Shown: in pieces, positions 33,821 to 42,553 of the stretch
Position numbering within the stretch: position 1 is the stretch's first letter
Layout: the number at the start of each line of letters is the position of its first letter
DNA from: Flavobacteriales bacterium
Lineage (GTDB): Bacteria; Bacteroidota; Bacteroidia; Flavobacteriales_F; PHOS-HE28
Reading direction: 5' to 3'
NCBI GenBank assembly: GCA_016716605.1
Contig: JADJWA010000001.1
Location: 3,592,893 to 3,656,892 of the forward strand
Length of the DNA stretch: 64,000 nt
The notes under the pieces: generated by a model
Seen by the model: the letters and a program-made list of their open reading frames with translations, nothing else
Databases searched by the model: none
What the model was told of the DNA's origin: nothing
Made by a program: the position numbers and the translations under genes

Positions 33821-34743
33821 GCAAGATCGCCCTGGCCGTGCACGGAGGCGCCGGCACCATCGCCCGGGAACTGATGACGCCCGAGCGGGAGAAGGCCTAT
33901 CACGATGCGCTGGAACTCGCCTTGAAGCGCGGCCATGCGATCCTGCTGGATGGCGGCGATGCGCTCGATGCCGTGGAGGCCGCCGTGCGCGCCCTCGAGG
34001 ATTCGCCGCACTTCAACGCCGGCAAAGGATCGGTCTTCAACGCCGATGGCCAGCATGAGATGGATGCCAGCCTCATGAACGGCAGCGACCTGCGCGCGGG
34101 CGCCGTCGCCGGGGTGCAGAACGTGAAGAACCCGATCACCCTTGCCCGTCGCGTGATGGAAAGGAGCAGCCACGTGCTCATCAGCGGCATGGGCGCCTTC
34201 GAGTTCGCGCACAAGCAGAAGATCGAGCTGGAGGACGACCTCTACTTCTTCGACCAGTTCCGGTACGACCAATGGAAGGAGACCCAGGGCACCGATGCGT
34301 ACCAGCTCGATCACAGCGACAAGGAGAAGAAATTCGGCACCGTAGGCGCCGTGGCGCTCGATGCCCGCGGCCACCTCGCCGCCGCCACCAGCACTGGCGG
34401 CATGACCAACAAGAAGTGGCAGCGCATCGGCGATAGCCCCATCATCGGCGCTGGCACCTACGCCAACGATGCCACCTGCGCGGTGAGCTGCACCGGCCAT
34501 GGCGAGAGCTTCATCCGCGCGGTGGCCGCGCACGATGTGCATGCGCTCATGGCCTACAAGGGCCTCTCCTTGCAGGAGGCCGTGCGCGTGGTGGTGCATG
34601 AGAAACTGCCTCCCTTGGATGGCGACGGCGGCCTCATCGCGGTGGACCGCAGCGGCAACATCGTGCTCGACTTCAACTGCACGGGCATGTACCGCGGGCA
34701 GGTGGGCAGCGACGGGGAGTTCCGGACGGACATCTTCCGGTAG
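33817..34743 (+). CDS. Isoaspartyl peptidase / L-asparaginase (plant-type Ntn hydrolase)
   Basis: A 308-residue Ntn-hydrolase that self-cleaves before Thr175 (FG-TVGAVALD) into alpha and beta subunits. ALAVHGGAGTI, NAGKGSVFNADGQHEMDAS, STGGMTNKKWQRIGDSPIIGAGTYAND and CTGHGESFIRA are all conserved. It hydrolyses beta-aspartyl dipeptides from damaged proteins and L-asparagine. No signal peptide, so probably cytoplasmic. The ATGA overlap with the PAP2 gene implies co-translation although the functions seem unrelated. Confidence 0.93.
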   Translation: MSKIALAVHGGAGTIARELMTPEREKAYHDALELALKRGHAILLDGGDALDAVEAAVRALEDSPHFNAGKGSVFNADGQHEMDASLMNGSDLRAGAVAGVQNVKNPITLARRVMERSSHVLISGMGAFEFAHKQKIELEDDLYFFDQFRYDQWKETQGTDAYQLDHSDKEKKFGTVGAVALDARGHLAAATSTGGMTNKKWQRIGDSPIIGAGTYANDATCAVSCTGHGESFIRAVAAHDVHALMAYKGLSLQEAVRVVVHEKLPPLDGDGGLIAVDRSGNIVLDFNCTGMYRGQVGSDGEFRTDIFR

Positions 34744-35105
34744 GTCCTTGGCGACAGGGATGCTTCAGCCTTGTGGCCCATTGCTGCAAGGCAGGAATGC
34801 AGCACGATCGGAATCGGGTCCTTCCATTCGCATTGGGGCCTTCATCTTCAGCGGCAGGGCGCCGTTCTACCGAGACGGTGGATAAGATCCGAACTAGGCA
34901 AGGGGCGCAATGGAGGAGAGGGATGTGAGGGAGGCTGCGTCCTCCATCACCTCCATCACTTCCTCATCCTTCCCAACCTTGGTTGCTATCGACCAGCTCT
35001 TTGTTGCCGTCTGAGTAGCTGTAACGCGAAAGGGTGCAAGGGCGCGAACGCTCGCTCCCTTGCACCCTTATTACGTGGCATCCCGCGCATCCAGCGGCCT
35101 AGTGA
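34744..35105. other. Intergenic region between convergent genes
   Basis: 362 bases without a supported gene. The only structure is the long hairpin at 35030-35069 plus a CTCCATCAC short repeat near 34940; short open frames have no coding support. Confidence 0.5.
35030..35069. terminator. Long hairpin between convergent genes
   Basis: Perfect 13-bp arms AAGGGTGCAAGGG and CCCTTGCACCCTT around a 14-base loop. It lies between the isoaspartyl peptidase (plus) and the S74/T9SS gene (minus), so it could stop transcription from both sides. No strong T-run follows on either strand. Confidence 0.5.
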
Positions 35106-37571
35106 CTACCGCCCCACCTTCACCGCGCGCTTCACCAGCGGCTCACCGTCGAGCAAGAGGGTGATGTAGTACACGCCGGGCGCGAGCCTCTCGGTGCTCC
35201 ACTCGGTCTGGAACTCACCGGCCTCGCGCTGGCCCTCGCTCAGCACCATCAGGCTGCGGCCATCGGCGCTGTTGGCCATGAGATGCATGCGGCCCGCGCG
35301 CTCCAAGGTGCAGAACAATGTGGTGCGATCCGTGAAGGGGTTTGGCGCGATGCGGAGCACCGTGCCTTCGGCAGGCAGGGTGCGCTCTTGGGCGGGGGTG
35401 AGTTTCTCGTCATCCACAGCGGAGCCGGAGCGTTGGTCGCTATCGGTGGGTGAGGCGCAGCAAGCGGCGAGTTGCTCTTGTAAGTCGGCCAATTGCTGTT
35501 GAATGATTGTAATGATTGCTTGCTGCTCCTTGATCGCCCCGATGAGCACCGGGGTGATCTTGTTGTAATCGATGCCCTTCACCGGCAACTCAGCGCTGGT
35601 CTCGTTCCCTAGGCTATCAAACCTGGCTGGGACCACGGTGCTCAATACGGCCTCCGGTATAACCTCTTCAACCTCTTGAGCCAGAAGACCAATCTGAGGA
35701 GCCGTGCTCAGCTCCAACAACGCGAAATCGGCCGTATTGAACAGGTATGTTTTCGGTTGGAGTTGCGAAACCAATGACAACGCACCGCTGAGATCCTCAA
35801 TATCAACCTTGAGGCCCTCGTCCGAGATCGTCGCCGTGCCATTGGAGAACCAACCAGTGTTCTGCACCCAGATATCGCCGACGAACCATCCCGCCCACGG
35901 ATTCGCACCATTCGCATCGGCCCATATGCCATAGTTCGCACTGGCACCGCCTTGTCCCGTTGTGGTTACCCCACGCGTTTCCTGGCCTCCAAGCGCCGAG
36001 AAATCACCAGCATGATTCAAATTGCTCGCATTAGACGCTACACCTTGGAATGCCTTTGCGGTGGCCCCACCCCATGCAGTGCCTTCAACAGCGGTTGGAG
36101 CTGCACTTGCATAGGCCTCGGCTCTTACGCCAACTGCTCCGCCACCGCCGTTGCGCGCAATGCCCCAAACGCCGTAGAGACGACTACTGTTCTCGGCGAT
36201 GCCGCGCAAGCCTATATTGTTGATTCCACCATCGGCCATTCCCTCTCCTCCAACAGAAGTGAAGGCCCCGTTGGGGTTGTGGAAAAGTGCCGCGCGGTCG
36301 TTACCAGGGTCAATCACGAGCGCTTTCTTCACATGCAGCTTCGCTTCCGGTGAATCGATGCCAATTCCAACCAGGTCATCCTCCTCAGGGCAATTGCCAT
36401 TGCTGCCGTCAGGCAGGTAAGCTGTTACCACATCGGAATTTGGTGTCACCTCCCAATCACAATCCGCAGCGCCACCACCGATGGATGCAGGAGGAACCCA
36501 CTTCACCACGCCGCGTTCCTGATTGCCCGGTGTAAGCGTGGTGCGGTCCACAACCATTACGTAGAACGAATCAACAGCAGCCGAATCGTCCGGTAGCTGC
36601 CGAATGCGTAACCGCCCATTGAGGATATCGACCCGTTCCGTTGGATCCGTTACCACCGCCGGTGTCAACTGGTTGCCTGCGAAGAAATCACCGATGCCAA
36701 CGTTGACATCGAAATTGGTCCGTGGCCATAACCGGATGGCTTCAAGGCCATTGACCGATTGCGCGCCACGCGCTTGACCGGCATTGTATTCCGTTGTGAA
36801 GACGAACTTCATTCGGTCCGTGCCCCATGGACTGCCGTTCGGATTGTCGCTCCACTGGATCACGAAATCCGTGTTATCGTTGGCATCGTACTTATGGCCG
36901 ATGTAGCTCTGGTCGCTGTTGCCCGTGAAGGTGATGCCATTGCGCTGCCAGGGGCGGAAGCCGTGCTGTTGCGCGTACACCACCGGGTCGTTGGGGTTCA
37001 CGGCATTGTCCAACAAGTGCAGCCGTGTGAATGGCGCCTGGCTCCCGATATTGGTGAAGGCATCGGCTGTGCCGCTCAGCGCGAAGAAGCCATCGCGGTT
37101 CACATTGGTGAAGGGCGGTGCGGTGGGCGGGCCCATATTGCTGGTCACGTTGCCGTTCAACCGTGCGCGCTGAACGGTTTCCGTATGCAGCTGGAAGTGC
37201 CCATTGGGCGAATTGATGTTGAAGTGCCCTAGTGTGGGCACCGCGAACAACTGCCCGCGCTCGTCGGCTGGCGTGCTACCACCATGAAACATGCGCCAGT
37301 AAGTGGGGTTCGCCACGCCAAGTATGGTTTGGGAAGCGTTGGTGCGGAATACCTCGCCCGTTAGTGTGGCTGTCAGATCCCCATGAATCTGAAACGCTGC
37401 CGGGAAAGGCGTTGTTGTCAGGTTCCCTATGGCAAAGCCCCTTCCCTGGTTCGGTCCGATCGGATTGGTTCGCCACCAACCTGCACCAGCATTGGTGAAT
37501 TGCGCGTTTGCGCACGTTGTCATTGCGAAGAGGCCTATTGACAGGCTCATCGCTCGATCGATCTGTCTCAT
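35106..37571 (-). CDS. Secreted tail-fibre-like protein with S74 chaperone domain and T9SS sorting domain
   Basis: An 821-residue protein. Signal peptide (SLSIGLFAMTTCANAQ), long beta-rich region with phage-tail-fibre-like features (GVWGIARNGGGGAVGVRAEA, SRLYGVWG), then an S74-type intramolecular chaperone domain (TISDEGLKVDIEDLSGAL, PQIGLLAQEVEEVIPEAV, GIDYNKITPVLIGAIKEQQAII, about residues 575-700) ending in a Gln-rich coiled coil, and a C-terminal T9SS type A sorting domain (IAPNPFTDRTTLFC...APGVYYITLLLDG). S74 domains drive trimerisation and then cut themselves off; here one lies upstream of a sorting domain. Likely a trimeric surface fibre. Confidence 0.85.
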   Translation of the reverse strand: MRQIDRAMSLSIGLFAMTTCANAQFTNAGAGWWRTNPIGPNQGRGFAIGNLTTTPFPAAFQIHGDLTATLTGEVFRTNASQTILGVANPTYWRMFHGGSTPADERGQLFAVPTLGHFNINSPNGHFQLHTETVQRARLNGNVTSNMGPPTAPPFTNVNRDGFFALSGTADAFTNIGSQAPFTRLHLLDNAVNPNDPVVYAQQHGFRPWQRNGITFTGNSDQSYIGHKYDANDNTDFVIQWSDNPNGSPWGTDRMKFVFTTEYNAGQARGAQSVNGLEAIRLWPRTNFDVNVGIGDFFAGNQLTPAVVTDPTERVDILNGRLRIRQLPDDSAAVDSFYVMVVDRTTLTPGNQERGVVKWVPPASIGGGAADCDWEVTPNSDVVTAYLPDGSNGNCPEEDDLVGIGIDSPEAKLHVKKALVIDPGNDRAALFHNPNGAFTSVGGEGMADGGINNIGLRGIAENSSRLYGVWGIARNGGGGAVGVRAEAYASAAPTAVEGTAWGGATAKAFQGVASNASNLNHAGDFSALGGQETRGVTTTGQGGASANYGIWADANGANPWAGWFVGDIWVQNTGWFSNGTATISDEGLKVDIEDLSGALSLVSQLQPKTYLFNTADFALLELSTAPQIGLLAQEVEEVIPEAVLSTVVPARFDSLGNETSAELPVKGIDYNKITPVLIGAIKEQQAIITIIQQQLADLQEQLAACCASPTDSDQRSGSAVDDEKLTPAQERTLPAEGTVLRIAPNPFTDRTTLFCTLERAGRMHLMANSADGRSLMVLSEGQREAGEFQTEWSTERLAPGVYYITLLLDGEPLVKRAVKVGR

Positions 37572-37581
37572 TGTTCTCGGT

Positions 37582-38583
37582 TCAACAACCGAGGAACACG
37601 CGCTCAGCTATTCGGCTGCCATCATCCAGTTCGGCTACCACGATGTACGCGCCACTCGCCCATGTGCCGACGGAAACGCTCCAATTGTCGGAGCCCGTTA
37701 GCGCCAGCGGCGTTGCGACTTCCCGGCCTAGTGTATCCACAACCGAAATGTGCCGGACACCGAGTCCCAGAAGTCCTGCTGCATGCAAGTAGCCGCTCGA
37801 AGGATCAGTCCAAACCCTGAACCCTTGCCGCGGCCTGATTGCCAAGCCAGACGCAATGGCGCAATACAGCGGATCCGGAGAAACGCACACGTCGTCGATG
37901 TAGGAATAGGTCAGGTTATTGGTGCCATTGGGGTCCATCAGCGTCCAGTTGGTCTCCTCGTCGCTGAAGAAGTTGCCCACTACCACGTACTGGTATGCAC
38001 TATCGGCGACGAAACTGCCGCTGATCACCGTCCAGCCAACCGTGTCTTCGACCACTTCAGTGCCGAACACGTGGGCATAACCAGGAACAGGATCAAAGTC
38101 GTCCTGAAGCCATTGGCTCATGGTGAAAAGCAAACCGTGGTGATCGCTGGCGAAGAGGACTCTATCGAGCGCCGGAAATCCAGTGCCCCAACCTAGCGTG
38201 AGGTTGACCTTGAGCGAAGCGTAGTACGTGGTCCCTACCTCTAATGGGGTAGTTAACTGCGCACCTATCCACTCCCTCAAATACCAAGGCCAGCCGTCAT
38301 CTTCACTGAAAGTGATGATGCCGGCATAGGCTTGGCCATACGAGGGTAGTTGTTCCCCGGTCATGTTCAGCGGCACTCCGCACGAATCCGGATGGCCGCA
38401 CACATGGTACAGGTCGCAGGAATAATCGCCTCTGAAGGTGCGCCAACCGATGGCCTTCTCGATTTCGCCTAGATTTTGCGGGCAGCTGCTGATCTCCTCG
38501 AAGCTCCAGTTGGGCACGAGGTTCTGGGCCCACAGGCGTGGCACTAGCAGCAGCAAGCAAGAAAGCAGCAGTGCCAAGCGCAT
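37582..38583 (-). CDS. T9SS-secreted protein with carbohydrate-binding-like N-terminal domain
   Basis: A 333-residue protein. The start at 38583 gives a signal peptide (RLALLLSCLLLLVPRLWAQ), followed at once by NLVPNWSFEEISSCP, a common opening of Bacteroidota jelly-roll domains. Many Cys suggest disulphides. The C-terminus (VWTDPSSGYLHAAGL...ISVVDTLGREVATPLAL...GAYIVVAELDDGSRIAERV) is a T9SS type A sorting domain. It ends 11 bases before the next gene, the S74/T9SS gene, on the same strand and is probably co-transcribed with it. Confidence 0.82.
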   Translation of the reverse strand: MRLALLLSCLLLLVPRLWAQNLVPNWSFEEISSCPQNLGEIEKAIGWRTFRGDYSCDLYHVCGHPDSCGVPLNMTGEQLPSYGQAYAGIITFSEDDGWPWYLREWIGAQLTTPLEVGTTYYASLKVNLTLGWGTGFPALDRVLFASDHHGLLFTMSQWLQDDFDPVPGYAHVFGTEVVEDTVGWTVISGSFVADSAYQYVVVGNFFSDEETNWTLMDPNGTNNLTYSYIDDVCVSPDPLYCAIASGLAIRPRQGFRVWTDPSSGYLHAAGLLGLGVRHISVVDTLGREVATPLALTGSDNWSVSVGTWASGAYIVVAELDDGSRIAERVFLGC

Positions 38584-38708
38584 TGTTCCTCGATCTTGTT
38601 CAAGTAAACGTACGAATGCAGGGCGTAGGAATCGCGCATGCATGCCTTCCCTTACGGCGGCCGGGAGCGGCCAAGCGCCCGCAGGCGCATGCAATCAGCT
38701 GACCGCGC

Positions 38709-39344
38709 CTACTTATGGAATGGTGGTGCTTGCTCCATGGGGTAGCGTTTTGTTGTTGAAGGAATGGTATCGCGCGCTGCGCTGTCCACAGGCGCGGCAT
38801 CGAATATCCCATGCGGATCGAAGTTGCGCTGCACCCATCGCTCCCAATCGAACGCCGGCACAGTGGAAGGACTCAGGTAGAGGCTATGGCGCAGTGCTGC
38901 GGCGCTGTCAAGGGGAGCTTCGCCTGCTGGGGCGGTGCTGTCCGTGCGGATGGAATCCTCCTGTTGAAACGTTGGCCAGATGATCCTATCACTCCCGTGC
39001 ATCCACGGCCGGTAGCCATCTGTGGAACCATCCAAGAACGCTTCCGGTATGCGCAACCGTGCGAATGGCGACTCCCCGATGCTGGCGAAGAGAACCAGGT
39101 CCTGCGGCTGCATGGGCAAAGTGTCCATGTGAACGCAACGATGGCGGTCGGCAATTTCGCACCACTCGGCCAGCGGGTTCCGCAAGAGCCTGAGGGCGTG
39201 GCGGCGTTCATCCGCACAGGTGTTGGACGGCGGCGCTTCGCGCACGGCTGCGATCCCGTGCTTATTGCGCTCTTCCGGTTCCGATGGGAACAAGGCCATG
39301 GCCAGCGCGACCAGGCCAGCCATGGTGGCGAGCAGGGCTTTCAT
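38709..39344 (-). CDS. Exported protein of unknown function
   Basis: A 211-residue protein with an N-terminal hydrophobic segment (KALLATMAGLVALAMALFP) that may be a signal peptide or anchor. The rest is polar with CADERRHALRLLRNP and several Ser/Thr/Pro-rich stretches. No family recognised and no sorting domain. Same strand as the two T9SS genes downstream. Confidence 0.55.
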   Translation of the reverse strand: MKALLATMAGLVALAMALFPSEPEERNKHGIAAVREAPPSNTCADERRHALRLLRNPLAEWCEIADRHRCVHMDTLPMQPQDLVLFASIGESPFARLRIPEAFLDGSTDGYRPWMHGSDRIIWPTFQQEDSIRTDSTAPAGEAPLDSAAALRHSLYLSPSTVPAFDWERWVQRNFDPHGIFDAAPVDSAARDTIPSTTKRYPMEQAPPFHK

Positions 39345-39446
39345 GCGCGAAGGGTGTTGCGGCGCACGGCAATAGCCGCACGCGGTTGTTGACGGAATGC
39401 GGAATGGATGCGACCGCGAAGCCGATGCGGGTCAGAACTTCGAGTC

Positions 39447-39494
39447 CAGCGGCCCAGCGGCCCAGCGGCCCAGCGGCCCAGCGGCCCAGCGGTC
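39447..39494. repeat. 8-bp tandem repeat (CAGCGGCC), six units
   Basis: Five exact units of CAGCGGCC and a sixth ending GGTC, in direct tandem. The unit length is not a multiple of three and the array lies 290 bases upstream of a surface-protein start codon, the kind of sequence that changes length by slippage. Confidence 0.85.
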
Positions 39495-39751
39495 CGAGCA
39501 GTGCACTGTTGACCAGCGCAGCAATGTTAGCCTAGGAATGTTGCGAAGTACGCTGCGGCTCATGGTTCGGCTTGGAGTTCACAAGCTATGCTTCAAGATC
39601 CCGGAAACCGAACTGCGAGTTTTGCACCAATCACGAACCGGATATGAACCGGGCCTTGCATCTGCTCCGGGCTTGGCGCTGGAAAGACACCCTGACCTTC
39701 CACCGTTCATGAACACGAAACCCGGCTGCTTGCCAGACCACCCATCCCCCC

Positions 39752-39760
39752 TACCTTTCG
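39752..39760 (+). promoter_or_regulatory. Putative -7 element TACCTTTCG
   Basis: TACCTTTCG is 23 bases upstream of the ATG at 39784 and resembles TAnnTTTG. A TTG about 20 bases further upstream could act as a weak -33 box. Confidence 0.4.
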
Positions 39761-39783
39761 TCTGCCCATCAACCCCCGCCGTC

Positions 39784-41688
39784 ATGAAGCAGACCATTGC
39801 CCTAGCCCTTTTCGGCCTGTTCGCTTTCAGCGCTGCCGCGCAGAACGTGGCCATCAACGCCGATGGCGCCGCGCCCAATGCGAGCGCGATGCTCGATGTG
39901 GATGTGACCGCGCTGCCCGCCAACAACAAGCGCGGGTTGCTGGTGCCTCGCGTGGCGCTCACGGCAACGAACGTGGCAGCGCCCGTGGTGGGTCCTGCCG
40001 CCTCGCTGCTGGTGTACAATACGGCCACGGCCGGCGCGGCGCCGAACAACGTGGTGCCCGGCTACTACTACTGGAACGGCGTGGCGTGGGTGCGCTTCGC
40101 TGCCACCGGCGATGGCTGGCTCACCACGGGCAACTACGGCACCGTGGCGGGCACGAATTGGATTGGCACGAATGACGCAGCCGACTGGGTGATCAAGACC
40201 GGAGGCATCGCAGCGGCGAATGAGCGGGCGCGCGTGCTCAGCGGCGGCAAGGTGGTGGTGAACAACGTGGGCGTGGGCGGATTCGCCAACGATGTGTTCA
40301 GCGTGTATGCTACCGGCACCACCAATGGCACCACCACGAACACCTCTGCGCTGGGCACTCGGGCGATCAATGGGTACACGAGCACGGGCTTCGGCGTGGC
40401 GGGCTTCACCTCGGGAACCGTGGGCACCACCTTTGGCGTGTATGGCAGCTCGAACGCGGTATCCGGTACTGCCAACGGCATCCGCGGCGAGGCCACCTTC
40501 CATCAGGCCATCCCCATTGCCGCCATCGGGAACGTAGGCGCCACCGCGGTCACCACGGGAACCACGAGCCGCGCCATCTTCGGGCAACTCAATGGCACCT
40601 TGGCGGGCACGGCCGTCGGCATAGGCGTTCAGGCCGTGATCAATGCAACCATGGCCACCGGTGATGCCCGTGGCGTGAACGGCGCATCGCCGGCGAATGA
40701 TGGCATCGGCGTGGCGGGCTTCTCCACCATCGCGGCCGCAGCGCTGAACCCGGTGGGGGTCTATGGCCAAGCGGCGATCAACACCGGCTTCGGCATGCAG
40801 GCGTGGAATACGAATGCAGGCGGAACAGGTGCGATCTTCACCGGGAACAACGCCGCCACCACCTTCCTTGTAGCCGGCACAGGCACGGCGGCCAACGGCA
40901 CCATCGTCGGGCACTTCGGCTATGGGCGCAATGCGGTCAATGGCATCGGTGTGGTCGGCGTGGGCAACAACGGTGGAGCCATCTTCACGCCTGCCCGAGG
41001 CGCTGGAGTGGTGGGCACTGGCAACCAGTACGGCGTGGTGGGCTTCGCCACGACCACGGTGAGCACCACTGCGAACAACAACAGCGCCTTCAATGGCGCC
41101 AACGCGTCCTCGGGCGGCTATTTCGAGGTGCAGACCGCTGGAACGGCCCAGACCTGGAGCTATGTGGCGGTGCGCGACAACCTGGGGATCCTGCGCAAGA
41201 TCATCGGGCCGGGCACGGTGAACACGATCGTGAAGGACCTCGACGGCAATCAGGTGGCCCTCTCCTGCCCCGAAGCGCCCGAGAACCTGTTCCAGGATTA
41301 CGGGACCGGGCAGCTCGTGAATGGCCGTGCGCGCATCACGCTCGACCCCATCCTCTCGAAGAACATCGTCGTGGATGCGGCGCATCCGTTGCGCGTATTC
41401 GTGCAGCTTGAAGGCGACTGCAACGGAGTCTTCGTGACCAACAAGAGCGGCGCTGGCTTCGACGTGGTGGAACTGATGAACGGCACGAGCAATACGCCCT
41501 TCACGTGGACGGTAGCCGCCAATCGGGCGGACGAAGTACTGCCCGACGGAACGGTTTCGCGGTACTCTGCAGAGCGCTTCGCGCGAGCGCCCGGCCCAGC
41601 CGAGAAGACGAAGCAGGCCACGAGCGACGCGAGAGGCTCCCGCAGCCCGGGCGATGCGCCCGTGCTTGATTCCAGCGCGCGTCCATGA
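39784..41688 (+). CDS. Large Gly/Ala/Thr-rich secreted surface protein
   Basis: A 634-residue protein starting with a clear signal peptide (KQTIALALFGLFAFSAAAQ). Mature sequence opens NVAINADGAAPNASAMLDV, the usual start of Bacteroidota tail-fibre/adhesin-type proteins, and then runs through a long region of loosely repeated short strands (GVAGFTSGTVG, GVVGVGNNGGAIFT, GVVGTGNQYGVVGF) that suggests a beta-helix. The last third (LRKIIGPGTVNTIVKDLDG, CPEAPENLFQDYGTGQLVNGRARI) forms a compact domain. The end (APGPAEKTKQATSDARG) is not a standard T9SS sorting domain. An in-frame open frame extends upstream through the microsatellite, but the signal peptide fixes the start. Confidence 0.78.
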   Translation: MKQTIALALFGLFAFSAAAQNVAINADGAAPNASAMLDVDVTALPANNKRGLLVPRVALTATNVAAPVVGPAASLLVYNTATAGAAPNNVVPGYYYWNGVAWVRFAATGDGWLTTGNYGTVAGTNWIGTNDAADWVIKTGGIAAANERARVLSGGKVVVNNVGVGGFANDVFSVYATGTTNGTTTNTSALGTRAINGYTSTGFGVAGFTSGTVGTTFGVYGSSNAVSGTANGIRGEATFHQAIPIAAIGNVGATAVTTGTTSRAIFGQLNGTLAGTAVGIGVQAVINATMATGDARGVNGASPANDGIGVAGFSTIAAAALNPVGVYGQAAINTGFGMQAWNTNAGGTGAIFTGNNAATTFLVAGTGTAANGTIVGHFGYGRNAVNGIGVVGVGNNGGAIFTPARGAGVVGTGNQYGVVGFATTTVSTTANNNSAFNGANASSGGYFEVQTAGTAQTWSYVAVRDNLGILRKIIGPGTVNTIVKDLDGNQVALSCPEAPENLFQDYGTGQLVNGRARITLDPILSKNIVVDAAHPLRVFVQLEGDCNGVFVTNKSGAGFDVVELMNGTSNTPFTWTVAANRADEVLPDGTVSRYSAERFARAPGPAEKTKQATSDARGSRSPGDAPVLDSSARP

Positions 41689-41734
41689 TTCGTCATGCGG
41701 GATTCCTTGGCGTTCCTGAACCAGGCAGTGAGGC

Positions 41735-42553
41735 ATGGAGCGGTTGAAGCAGCAATTGCGCATCATCATCTTCGGATCGGACACGCGGGCCGGCATAGCC
41801 TTCGACCTTGTCCTCATCGCCTTCATCCTCCTCAGCGTCGCGCTGGTCTTCCTGGAGAGCGTCTCGGAGATCAGGGAACAGCACGGCGCTGCGCTCAAAG
41901 CCGCGGAGTGGGCGGTCACGATCCTGTTCACCATCGAGTACCTCATCCGGCTCTGGATCAGTGAGCCGCCGCGCCGGTACGCGCTCAGTTTCTTCGGCGC
42001 AGTGGACCTGCTGGCCATCCTGCCCTCGTACCTGAGCGTGCTCATTCCCGGCGCGCAGGCGCTGGGCGTGGTGCGGGCCATGCGGCTCATGCGCGTATTC
42101 CGCATCCTCAACCTGTTCATCTATGTGCGCGAGGCGCGGCTGCTGCTGCTCGCGCTGCTCGCCAGTCGCCACCGCATCATCGTCTTCATGCTGGCGGTCC
42201 TTGCGCTGGTCACGCTCTTCGGCGCGATCATGTACGTGGTGGAATCGCCGGAGGCCGGCTTCACCAGCGTGCCGCGGAGCATCTACTGGGCCATCGTCAC
42301 CCTCACCACGGTCGGATACGGCGACATCGCGCCGATCACTCCGCTCGGACAGGCCATCGCGTCGGTGATCATGATCCTGGGCTATGCCATCATCGCCATC
42401 CCCACGGGCATCGTCAGCGTGGAGCTCTCGAGGCAGGGGACGCGTTCCTCGCAACGGGCCTGCACCGCATGCGGGAAGCTCTTCGAACTGGCCGATGCGC
42501 GCTTTTGCCCGCACTGCGGGAAGCCCTTGGGACCCGTCAGCGCAGCAGGGTGA
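41735..42553 (+). CDS. Voltage-gated potassium channel with C-terminal zinc ribbon
   Basis: A 272-residue six-span ion channel subunit. S4 carries regularly spaced arginines (Arg114, 117, 120, 123 in RAMRLMRVFRILN) and the pore loop has the potassium filter TTVGYGD (191-197). After S6 (IASVIMILGYAIIAIPTGIVSVEL) the tail has two CxxC pairs (Cys243/246 and Cys258/261) forming a small zinc ribbon, unusual among bacterial Kv channels and perhaps a tetramer or metal-sensing element. The last 17 bases overlap the convergent PKD gene. Confidence 0.9.
   Translation: MERLKQQLRIIIFGSDTRAGIAFDLVLIAFILLSVALVFLESVSEIREQHGAALKAAEWAVTILFTIEYLIRLWISEPPRRYALSFFGAVDLLAILPSYLSVLIPGAQALGVVRAMRLMRVFRILNLFIYVREARLLLLALLASRHRIIVFMLAVLALVTLFGAIMYVVESPEAGFTSVPRSIYWAIVTLTTVGYGDIAPITPLGQAIASVIMILGYAIIAIPTGIVSVELSRQGTRSSQRACTACGKLFELADARFCPHCGKPLGPVSAAG

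Larger units (their letters stand above)
39345..39783. other. Intergenic region with 8-bp microsatellite
   Basis: 439 bases between divergent genes. It contains the CAGCGGCC microsatellite (39447-39494) and, near the right end, a -7-like box. The open frame through it joins the next gene in frame but has no signal peptide at its start. Confidence 0.55.

Noticed and set aside
39397..39783. In-frame upstream extension of the surface protein gene through the microsatellite
   Set aside because: The signal peptide begins at 39784 and the upstream translation is low-complexity with no domain; the frame is open probably because of the GC-rich repeat.
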